From assembly GCA_023053545.1 (NCBI GenBank), contig JAKZAN010000004.1, positions 10,106,001 to 10,170,000 on the forward strand: a stretch of DNA of 64,000 bases. Reading direction: 5' to 3'. This DNA comes from Lepidurus packardi (lineage: Eukaryota > Arthropoda > Branchiopoda > Notostraca > Triopsidae). The notes beneath the pieces are model-generated. The model saw nothing but the letters and a program-made list of their open reading frames with translations, searched no databases and was not told the DNA's origin. Positions 48,600 to 60,500 of the stretch are shown here, piece by piece. Within the stretch, counting starts at the first letter, position 1. The number at the start of each line of letters is the position of its first letter. Both the position numbers and the translations under genes were made by a program.

Positions 48600-51500
48600 A
48601 TCTCACGATCCTGGAGATCTATTCGGACACCGAAAAAGCGATTCTATCTAATTTTCCGTTGAGGTTTTTATGTAGTTAATTAGCTTAATCTTAAGAATGC
48701 GTGTAGTTAAAATCGTTTTTTTAAAACGATTTTAACAATGTTTTTTTAAAAATGGGCAATTTGAGGTTTTCAAAGCGTCTTGAAGCATGACGTCATAACG
48801 TTTAGAATACGGGATGATTAGTATTATTACTACCGGAATTATGGTTATTTTGGAAAAAAAAAATTTCTAGGAGGATAGTTAGTTTATTCCGACAAAATTT
48901 GAGAGGCAAAATCTCGTTTTAAAGTATTTAGTAGGTAGAAGAAAACTTTGAAAATCTTATTGAAATCTTAAAATCTTTAAAATCTTCTGAGAAAATTCTC
49001 AGAAAAAAAATCTTTAAAAATTGCCAAATTCGGAATTTTTCTTTGAAAACTTCGAAAGTCACTTTGAAGTTTGAATGTGAGATGGAATCTGGTATTCTGG
49101 AGGATTTAAGAAAAGTCCCGATTGATTTTTCATCATTGTGAAATTTGAAAATCTTGAATTGGAAATCTTGAAAAATACAAAATTGGAAATTTATTAGTAA
49201 AGTTCTTTGGTACCCGTTTGCCCTGGACTACTTTTAGGAAACATTGTTAAAATTGCAAGAAGTTTTCACGTTTCGAGAAGTTTAAATTAGCTTGAAATCA
49301 TTTAAAGAAGCTGGGGAAAAGTCGCTAATGATTGTTTCACAACTGCTTCTCAAATTCCTGCCATGAAAGTCCAAGTTATTTTAATACGTTTATGGGAGTG
49401 TTACTATAGTTCTATATTACTTTGAAAGTTGTAGGTCGTTTTCAAAATTATAGAGATTCTAATGTGAGGCCGTTTGCCCGCGTTTTAAAGGGTCATTTGC
49501 GGGGCTTTAAACACTCAGCGAAAGGCTTTTCTGCATTTCAACATTTCAATAGTGAATCTCTCCACATAGCTATGAAGGACGGGGCGTGGCCTTTGTAAGC
49601 TCAAGTGAAGTGGAAGTGGGGATACTTCACATATTGTTTCTTCCACTTGACTTTCTTCCGTTCGCTTGGAACTGGTCCTGGTCCATCGTCTTTCGTTCGT
49701 CAATGGACCATAGGAAATGCTGATCGAGAGATTTCATTGTTGTCCGTCTCACCCCACGATTCCTTTCTGCTGCTGTTTTCAATGTGGGAAAGGTGCAGAG
49801 TTACTTAGAACGTTCCTCAAAGGAAAAAAATATCCCAAACCCCGCAAGCTAATACCACTTCCACTTCCGGCGGGAGCTGTTCAGGTGCGATTAATCAAGA
49901 GCTGATTAGCTCTCGATTACTCTTTGCCTTTCTAACTATGGGCGTTCTTTTTTTTGTTTTTATTTATTTTATTTTTTTGGGGGTGTTGAGTTCGCCCCGT
50001 GACAAAGGAACGCATATATTTTTTACCTTGATTACCGGATGCGCTGACATGAAACGTAACCCTGACCTTTGACCTCGTCTTGGCGCCGTGTCTGGCATTT
50101 CCGTTTTTCCCAACCCGCCAAATTACACTCTAAAGCCACGCCTATTTTTTCGTTTTACGGTTATTTGGTTCTTTGTTTTTCACTATTATGGCCACGGTGT
50201 AGTTCAAGTAGCTTTGTGCCTTTTTTCAATTATCTTTGTGCCAAAAGATGGCACTGATGCCATACCCTATTTACTGAGAATAATGCAAATTGAAACAGAA
50301 ATTTGAAATAAATTTAAATATACAACTGATTTTTTTAGAAGTATCTTAATAAAATATCTTAAAACAGTTGGCTGCGACAACAGATTTAGATGTATGATTT
50401 CTTTACAATTTTTATAACTTGAATAAGTTTAAATACATTCTAGATCAAAAACTTTAAATACATTCTAGCTCATATGTCTAGTTCTTTTGACGCAGCGTTT
50501 TAAGATAGTTTCAAAAAAGAATGTGTCAATTGTATAGTTAAATTTCGGTTTCAAGTTTTGTTTCAAGTTTTGTTTCAAGTTGCATATTCTCATGGTGCAG
50601 GGAGTATGACACCAATGCCATCTAGTGACAAAAAATCAACTGCTTGAACAACACAGTGGCCTTATCCCTTGCCTCACTGCCTCTTAGGAAGTTTTAGCGT
50701 TTATTTATTTTACTTTATTTTTATCTTGTTAAAAAGTTAACATTCTCGAAATACCTCAGCGTGACAGTTGTACAAGCCTAAACAAATGGCTCCCACATGG
50801 CAAGTTTTAAAACCGTTGGAAGTTAAAAGCTAAAAAGTGCTACAAGGCGGGGGCGCCCATTAGCAAGTCTTGGGTCTCCAAAACCCCCTTCCCCCCCTTT
50901 TCTGGTCACATGTTTGGGATGGGAGATCCCTAGGACACTTTAGCAGATAAATGGGCAACAGAAGGGGAGACATGGAATACTTGAAATACTGTCGCTCTTT
51001 ACCCCCACCCTTTTTACCCTTACCCTTATCCTTGTGTGTGGCTTAATATCGTCCCATAAATAACATCGCGAACATTTCATGCGAGGGTGAAATACATTGG
51101 CATGGTATGTTAAGGTTTGCCCCCCACCCCCTTGTCCAAGTTTGCGATGGACACCCTCTGGAACTATCGATTGATGGATATTTTTGGGGGGAGGAGAGGG
51201 GCATAGGTTCGAAGATTATTGCCGATATTGGCTGTTGTACGCCGTGGGACTTTCGATCATGGAAGAAGGGGAATATAATCTATAAATAAAATATAAAAAA
51301 GGAAACGAAGGAGAAGTAGAAAGTTGGGTGTCTGTATCTTAAGATGAAGCGATACGAGGCGAGATGCTGAGTTTTATAAGGGTAAGGTGAGAGGCGAAAC
51401 TCGTTTGGGAATTTCTTTTGTGAGGTTTCGACTATCAGCTATCAAGCTTCGTTAAGGGAGCTATTGATAGGCCACATAACATGAAACTTGGAGATGGTTG

Positions 51501-54500
51501 GGATGCTTTCAAGCACGTTGAGGTGTGTATTTGGAAAGACATCCATCTTGTCCAGCACGAACTTTTGGCTTGCTTTTGGCGTAATTATGGGAATTATGAA
51601 TTGGTCTCGAAAGGAAAAGAAAAGTTATTTTAAGGAGATGTTGGTCACACGTTTTAGTCTCTTTTTCCTTTATGGGGAAGAGTTTCGTTGGATCGTTAAG
51701 ATTTACAAGGAGTGCGTGAGTGCTTGACAGCGAGTTTTTCTGGGGAGGGGGGGCAAGTGGCGTATATAGCGATAGTATTGATCGAGCTCGAGGAGCATAC
51801 CAGTCAAACAACGTGGAGGGAGAAAGGGAAAAGAGGGAGGGATAGAGGGAAAAGAGGGTGAGAAGGGTTTGGTAGATAGGCGTGGCTAGAATGATGTGCT
51901 TGCCATGTAAAAATTTTGGATTTTTTCCTGATATACATTTTTTCTTTCATGCTTTCCCTAGCTGGATTAAGGTGTAAGTATAAATTTATGCGCTATTTAC
52001 TGTCGACAATTTATCCGAATTTTTGGCATTCTTTTTTATGTATTTGGTTATTTTTTGCAATATTTTTTTGCAGATACGGACAACCAGCGAGTCATTATTC
52101 AGGTGAAAGATGTGAATGATGAGCCTCCGTACTTCATCAACCGCCCTTTGCCGATGCAAGCTGTTGTTCAACTCAACGCCCCGCCCAATACGCCAGTATT
52201 TACGTTGCAAGCCAGAGATCCGGATACGGATAACAATATTCACTATTTTCTGGTCCGCGATCGAAGTAATTAAGTTGTTTAATTAAGATTAAGTTGTTTT
52301 TAGAGGCACAATAAAGGGAATTTTCTAACATTCTAACGTTTTTCTGTTTTTACTTTTAGCTGGAGGGCGATTTGAAGTAGATGAACGGTCGGGAGTGGTG
52401 CGCACGCGCGGATCGGATCCTTTCCAGCTCGATATGGAGTATGTGTTGTACGTGAAAGCGGAAGACCAGAATGGGCGTGTTGATGATAGACGTTATCAAT
52501 CCACCCCGGAAGAAAGGTTGTCCATTGTTGGCGGAAAGCGACCTCCACAGTTTTATATGCCTTCTTATGAAGCGGAAATACCTGAGAACCAGAAAAAGGA
52601 CTCCGAGTACGTTTTCAGATGGTTTTTGGAATTGATGGAATTGATGTTTTGTTTGGGTTTTGTAGTATTATATCGGTGAGAGCGAAATCTTTTGCGGAAA
52701 GAGAAATACGCTACACGCTTAAAGCACAAGGGCAAGGAGCAGGCACTTTCAATATTGGACCCACAACTGGAAACGTACGATTGGCAAAAGAACTCGATTT
52801 TGAAGATTTGAGGCAGCCACATATTTACTCGCTGGTTGTCACCGCCACAGAGGATTCCGGTGGGTTTTCAACGTCTGTAGAGGTGAGAAACTTCGGAATT
52901 TTTGAAACATTGTAGAAGTTTCCAAGCGGGGAGAATGTTTCCGGGGGCTAATTAGTCAAGTTTTACTTGCCAAAATTTGGTTAATTAGGTATGTCTAGAC
53001 AAGACGGTTTCGTATAAGTGATTTTGAAAAGTGTTGACATTTTCTACCAAGGCAAGCTAATACTCAAAAAGGTTCCAAAATACGGTATAGAATTTACTTT
53101 AGAAACTGTAAAATAGCATGTAAGGCAACAAAACAATTAGCATGTAAGGCATACAAAATACGGTATACAATTTACTTTAGAAACTGTAAAATAGCATGTA
53201 AGGCAAACATTTATCTATATTTAAGACCTTATCCTAAGCTTGGAATTAAAGATTCATGATTCCAGATTTGTGCTAGCATACTACGGAGATTGAAGCGACT
53301 TATTCTGTCGACATATGAGACATTAGCGTTATTGTAAGAATAAGTATGTTAAAAATTTCACCGAATCTTACAAGAATTTCAAATTATGCATAAGAGGCTA
53401 AACCACATGGGATAGTACGTGGCTCCTAAACGTGCCATTCCAACGCTAAACGCAAAAGCCAGGGGTTAAGCCTGGTAAGAAGGGTCTTGGTAACGTGCCG
53501 TAAAACAGCCGTGCCGCTTAATAGTAGCATCTGGGAAGACACTTTTATTGCAACCTTTTCTCTACACATAACCCTATTGGTGTCTATGTTTGTACAGTAC
53601 TGTTGCGACATTTGAGCCAGATGGGAGGTACCGGAATACTGTTTCTGTATGCCTCATAAGATGAGTCTTGGTAGCTCATATTTCTCACTTTTAAAGGAAA
53701 AACACTTTTAAAGGCCGTTTGCTTGGTTTATATTACTTTATCGAGTATTTTCCTTCTTATGGAGATAAAAAGGGAAATCAATGATAGCATTTTAAACCTA
53801 GTTCGTGAAAGGAAAGTTGGTTTTTGACTAACTGTCACGAGTTTTCGTTGCAGTTGACCATTCGCGTGACAGACGTCAATGACAATGCGCCGAAATTCGA
53901 ATTACCTGATTATCAGGCACATAATGTGGACGAAGACATTCCAATTGCCACATCGATCTTGAAAGTCAAAGCTACTGACGCTGATTCGGGCTCAAACGCC
54001 GAAATTGAATACTCCGTCTCCGATGATCATTTCACCATTGATGCCAACGGCGAGATTTCAAACAATAAGCAATTAGACGCGGATAATAATAACGCCTATT
54101 ACGAGTTTGTTGTAACCGCCAAAGATAAAGGCGAGCCACCTAAAACTGGCTCGGCTACTGTCCGTATTTATACCAAGAACAAAAACGACGAAGAACCAAA
54201 ATTCTCCCAAGGCGTTTATACCCCGAACGTGGACGAAAATGCTGGTCCAAACACTCTGGTAACTACCGTGGTAGCGTCAGACAAGGACGGAGACAATGTC
54301 AGATTTGGATTCGTCGGTGGAGGAACTCGATCCGGTCAATTTGTGATCGAAGAAATCACTGGTGTCATTCGACTGCATAACGGAGCAATTAATCTCGACA
54401 GGTAAAGTTAACTTTTTAATTAGGTACTTAATGGAACTTGTCATTGTATCGCAACTAGGGATAAATACGAGCTCAATGTGACAGCAGTTGATGATGGAGC

Positions 54501-57500
54501 TTGCTGTGGAGGGTCCGGTCCAGTACATACATCCACAGCTGTGGTTGTCGTTTTTATTACGGATGTCAACGACAATAAGCCTGTCTTCCATGACTGTCCG
54601 ACTTACAACCCCAAAATTGAGGAAGGAGCTCCGAACGGCAGTCCGGTTTTGAAGGTACGATATACCCCTTCTTTCTAACTTAAGCAATTAATTTCACGTG
54701 TTACTTAATTTCCTAATTTTACTTAACTACGTATTGAATTTTTGGATAATAAAGCTATTTTTGAAGGAAACTTAACTCGACAGTAATCTAGACAGTAATC
54801 TGAGTAACATTGAAATTTCGTGTGTGCGTTTTTTGTTTGTTTTTCCTTATAAGTGTTGAAGGAGAAATTGTTGTTTTTACTTGGAAAGTAAAGCACATTT
54901 TCCAAAGTTTCGAAGAAGTAAAGAGAAAGGGGAAAGAAGCTTATTTTGGTGACAAAGTAAGAAAGTTGTCAATAACATGTCCCGAACGATAACATTGCTG
55001 TAGTTCGTAGTAATTGGAAACTTGTTTGGTTTCGCGAACTTTCGGATGTTGGGAACTTCTCCATGAAGTTGAAGTTTACGAAGGTTATTGATTTTCAGTT
55101 ACTTTTAGGTGCAAACAGTGAGGTTTCCTTTGAGCTTAAAGTAAACAAGATTTACCTCGTGATAGTGTAGTTTGCAATGTAGTGGTAATCATGTATTCAC
55201 GGGAAACTAACCATGCGCAATTATTTTTAATTAGGTTCACGCCACAGATGCTGACAAAGGTGTTAATGGACAAGTTAAGTACTCTATCGTGCAGCAACCC
55301 AACCAGAAAGGAACTAAATTCACCGTCGATGAAGAGACCGGCGAAGTTTTCACCAACAAAGTAAAACAAAATAGAATATACAAAGAAATATCCGTTTCCT
55401 TTTATAAAAAAATAGAATTTAAACGAGTTTTTCTTTAGGTTTTTGATCGTGAAGGTGATGACGGCAAGTTCGTGTCAGTCACGGTGAAAGCTACTGATCA
55501 GGGCGATCCTTCGTTAGAAGGTGTATGTTCTTTTACAGTCGAAATCACTGACGTCAACGATAACCCTCCCCTTTTCGATCGTCAAGTAAACAAAAGTCTT
55601 CTTATGCAATTCACAATTCAATTCAAAACCTTCCTTATTTGCAGAAATATGTGGAGAATGTTAAACAAGATACAAGTGTAGGCACAAATATTCTCCGTGT
55701 ATCGGCTTCGGATGAAGATGCAGACAACAATGGCGCCATTGTGTACAACTTGACTGCCCCTTACAATCCCCAAGATCTCGATTACTTCACCATATTGCCC
55801 GAATCGGGTTGGATTGTGCTCACCAAGCCTCTCGACGTAAGTTTGAACCGTTTCTTTTCCCTCTTTGGATTTAACTTGGATTTTTGTACCAAGTTTTTGT
55901 GCGAAGAGTGTTTGATAATGACGCAGGAGGCGCGCGCAACTCGCCCTTTTTCTAACATTAAAAAAATAGACATTTTTTTATCTTTGAAATTTAACATCAC
56001 GTAGCCTTTAAAGGTGCACTGGACGTCTGGCTGCCTATTTTTTTCTATTTTCTACACTTTACAAACCTTTCACGGAAACCTTCCTGAATCTAAAAAAAAG
56101 TAAGCCCGGTGAGGAGGGTTCCCGTAGCTCATACTTCCTACCGAAGCTACTGTTAGGCGGGAAAGACGCCGCCATTTTCTATTTTTTTCATTAAACGTTG
56201 TAAACTTGTGAAGCATGCCATGTTGGGGTTAAACTTTTCATGTGCTAAACCAAGTGGGGTAGTTGGGCTATCCCCACAGTAAAAAAGAATCTTTGGAATC
56301 GGGCTTTTTGTATAAAAAAAAAAGTCGGAGTTGCAAAATCCTATTCTTAACTAACCCATGGGTTAAAACACTCGTTACCGTTTCTGGACCTTCCTCTAGG
56401 ATTCCCAAGCTGTAAGTAAATGGTTTTCATTTTGGCTTTTAAGTAAATCCTGTAGTATAGTAGAACAGCACGTAAATTACTGCAGAGCCAACCATAGGGT
56501 TTCTTCATTTATTTATTATTTTTTTTTCGTGACATATTTTCGTCGATACTGCATTTTCTAGATCTTCGAAGGACTTGTCAAAGGATGAACATCCCATGTT
56601 GGTTCTGTTTTAATGAGTGTGTAGCCCACGTTTGGGGTCTTGTTATGGTTTTCAATGTCTTTGAGTGAATGTGGTTCGTCTAGCATGGCTTTTCCGAGTT
56701 TTTCCTCCCTTTCGACAGTTTAACCATAAGTCTTGTCTCTTGTCTTGCATGAAAAAACGTGTCCTGCGTCTACAATTCCTTTCATTTCCCCTGTCTCCCT
56801 TCTTCGCCTCCAAAGGAACGTTGATTATCGAATTTACGTCGCTGCAAAAACAATGTGTAAGAAGAAATACTCTCAGATTCCAAAGTCTTGGAAGAATTGA
56901 TATATTTGTAATATATTTATATAATTAAACAGTTAAATTAAAGTAAAACGTTCCTTTGGAATAACATCCTGAACCTTCCAAACCTGCTCTCCTGTACCTT
57001 TAGTTCAAAGAAATAACTCGAAAAAAAATTGTGTGCCATGTTTTGTACGCCGCGTGTTGTTTTTTTCCGTTGTGTGTCCTTCTGCCATGGACGCGTGTTT
57101 TTAGCGCGACAAGTTCCGGTTGCGAGTGGTCGCCTCGGACCGTGGAGACCCGCCCCTATGGGCTGATGTCGACGTGGAGCTGGATGTGGTGGACCGTAAC
57201 AACAAACCGCCTCTCTGGGACCAACCTTTGTATGGCCCTATTCTCCTCAAAGAAAACGTGACGGTGGGCACCGTCGTCACAGCTGTGAAAGCCAGGTATT
57301 TTGTTGCAGCGTAAGATGGCGCCACTGACGTCTTAGCCTGGGGCTGTTGTTTTCTTTCGAACCCACGCTTTTTGACAATCATAACAAATCGGATTAGGTC
57401 TTTGGGGGTCGGTAAAAAAGTTTAGGTCTGGTCTAATTGTAACACTTTGTAGGGTTTTCTAGGATTGTGTGAACGAAACATTTTGGTGGCGATGTTTTGA

Positions 57501-60500
57501 GTTGTGAGTTCTAAGTTGGGTGTTCTCTCCCTTTGTCTGTCTTGCCTTTTCGCCCCATACAGCGCGAGGCTTACAAATTGGAAGCCGTGGCTCAGGATAA
57601 AGGCTTTCCGCCTTTATCCCGGACTGTGGAAGTCCAGATTGACGTCGTGGACCGCGCTAACAACCCGCCCATTTGGGACCAAGTCGTCTACGGGCCTATT
57701 TACGTCAAGGAGAACAAGAATGTGGGGGACAAAGTCGTCTCCGTCAAAGCCAGGTGCCCGAACCACGCAAAGCAACACACACAAAGAAAAACGAGACAAA
57801 TATTCACACACATGCATAATCAAAAAAACAACACTTAACACACGCCAAACAATTGCAACCCCGCAAAATCGCAACTTATCTCAAGCAGTGTGTGCGTGTG
57901 TGTGTTCCGTCCTCTTCATTTGCACGCTAATCCCTCTTTTTAACTATTTAGAACGTTCACGCCCGTTTTTCGTAGGGATTTTCAAACCAAAACTCGAATT
58001 AAGGAAGTTTAGTAGGCGTGGCTTACTGAACATGTGTGCCCTCAACTGTTTTTCGCTGTGTAGAACATGTAACGTCTTGCACGAACTGCCAAGTCCGTTG
58101 TCCTTATTAGGAGCTCGAAGGGGGCCAATACTAGCAAGCCACGCCTACTTTTTTTTAAAAAAAAAAAGTCATTTCTTTGAATTTGGGATTTTCTGGGAGA
58201 TAAAGTACTTGAAGGCTAGCCTAATGGTCGGCAACGTAGACGCCTCCTAGCGGTTTGAGCTTCAAATTGAGTTTCTTTTTTTGGAAAAATAATTGGATTC
58301 TTACTTTTCTTTAAAATATTTTTTTAAAATTTTTTTATTTAGGATAATTGACAAAAGAGTTTGTATACTGTCCATACTCGTGCGTCCGTCCCGTCCATTG
58401 CTAATTGGCTGCTCTTGCTCAGAGTGTTCTGTCCGTCCTGGAATGATTCATTTTACTGAGAGAAATGAATTTGTAGGATAGAATGTTTTGGGGAGGTGGG
58501 AGGGGGTAGTTGGTTGAAAAATTTCCATTTTTTTTTTTTTTTTTAGACAGTTATGTGGCTTGTTAAAAAACAATGGGATTGAATATAATCTTGGCTGTTA
58601 AGGAGATATATGGGTGGGGAGAATGTCCGGGGATTGATTTGTGTTTCAACATGAAGTTGCTCAAAAGCATGGACCAAATTTTTATGTTGCTAGATTTGTT
58701 TTTGGACCGTGGACTTGAATTTTGCATACTCCAATTTGGGAAGTTCTGTGTTAACGTCTTTTTGTGCGTTTTTCTTTCTGGTAGTTCCGGAATTGAAGGC
58801 AACCCCACTGTGTTTTATCGTCTGATTCGCGGCCCAACAGCGCAGACCAACAAGTACGACACTTTTTATCTGCAGCAACGATCGGATAATGGCCACACTT
58901 GGGCGGACATCAAAGTTAATCATCCTTTGGACTACGAAGCGATCAAAGAGTACAACTTGACCATCCGTGTCGAGGTAAATGTTTGTTTTGGGGGGGAATT
59001 TTTGTTATTTGTTTAATTATTTATGTTGTACTCTCTTTTGTCTCTTTATTTTCAACGGCATTGTAGAACAATGGAGTTCAGCAGTTGGCCAGTGAAGCTT
59101 CCATTTACATCGTCCTCGAGGATGTTAATGATGAGATTCCTTTGTTTACGGAACGAGAACAGGAAACGGTCCTTGAAGGGGAGCCCATTGGTACCAGTGT
59201 AACTCGCGTGAATGCAGTCGATAAAGATGGGACTTTTCCCAACAACCAAGTATGTAACATTGCCCTTTAAAATATTCTCTTTGAAAAAGCATTGGTCCAG
59301 CTTTTCCGGTAGAAATATTGGTTGAGATTTCTTTGTTACTTCAAAGAAAAGCGAAAATAGAATAGTTTTCGGGTTGTCTTAGTCGGAGCAAAGCTTAGAT
59401 TCGAATTTTATATTGATTCTTTGCCTCCTTTTTTACTTTCCTTGTATACATTGAAAGCTGGTGTTTTGGAACTTGGATTTTCCAAAGGAGAGTTTCCCCT
59501 ATGGATGACTTAACAGTCAATGTTTAGAGAAATTTTACCTGAAGCTAATCTAATAGTGAATTTGAAAAGTCAACTTTAAAGTAAGCTTAGAAATAACCTT
59601 CGGGTTATTTTCTTTCTTAGCATCCCCCGTTAACTTTCAAGTTGACTTTTATTTGATTTCTTTAGCTGACTTTAAAGTTGACTTCGAAGTATTCTTTCAA
59701 TGTGACTTTGAAGTTGACTTCCAAGTAGTCTTATGTTCGCCCGAGTAGACTTTCAAGTGGACTTAAAAGTAATGTACCGTGATTTTTCGAGTTTTCGCTG
59801 TTTTAGTTTTGTAGGTTTTCTTGATTGTATATGTTATTGCAAGGTTTATTGTAGATAATAACCTTAAAATTGACGTATAACTGTAAACTTGACCTTGGGT
59901 GTTCCTTACCGTGCTAATTAGTGTCAAGTCTTCCAAATGGATAGCAACCAACAAGAGAAAAAGTTAGTCAGGGTTGGCTAATTTGAGTTTAGAAACTTCT
60001 GGTAAGCGTTATATCTCCAAGTTATGGCCTACACTATAAACAGCCAAACTAGCTGAAATCGTCTGTCACTGCCTTTACGACTTACTAAACAAGCGTAATT
60101 AGGTTTTGTGACTTTGGGAAGTGTAGTTTCAACGTTCCAAGTGTCATTAGTGTATAAATGACCCGAAGTTTTTTTTTATGGAACCTAACGCTCGTTAATC
60201 TCCCGTCCTGTGTTTATGAAAGTTTTACTACCCAAGGTTGCAAAAAACGTAGCGATATTTTTAAGGCCATTTATTTCCCTGATCTCATTCTTGAAAGAGT
60301 AATCTAATGGTCAAGTTTATGGTTTCAAGTCCCTGTAAGGGAGGGTACTTGGCGAAAGGGTTACTAGGTCATAAATCATAACCATCTTCCCTCTCTCTCT
60401 CTTTCCTCTATTGCTGCTCTTTGACCTGATATCGTTAAAACCAAGAACAGCTTCCGCGCAATACTTATTTGTTAAATCGCAGAATATAGGTTTACTCAAA

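Larger units (their letters stand above)
44831..51961 (+). other. CadN: CadN intron 1 (7.1 kb)
   Basis: The largest intron of the window. It holds a 21-nt A run (45,478-45,498), inverted repeats, a transposase remnant, direct repeats, a 17-nt G run (48,159-48,175), a 39-nt T run (48,554-48,592), a MITE copy and several copies of the GCCACGCC word. No exon other than those listed is supported, although first introns of CadN-type genes often contain regulatory elements. Confidence 0.8.

Noticed and set aside
57105-57753. Two consecutive constitutive cadherin exons
   Set aside because: Each enters in phase 0 and leaves in phase 2, so both together would break the frame.
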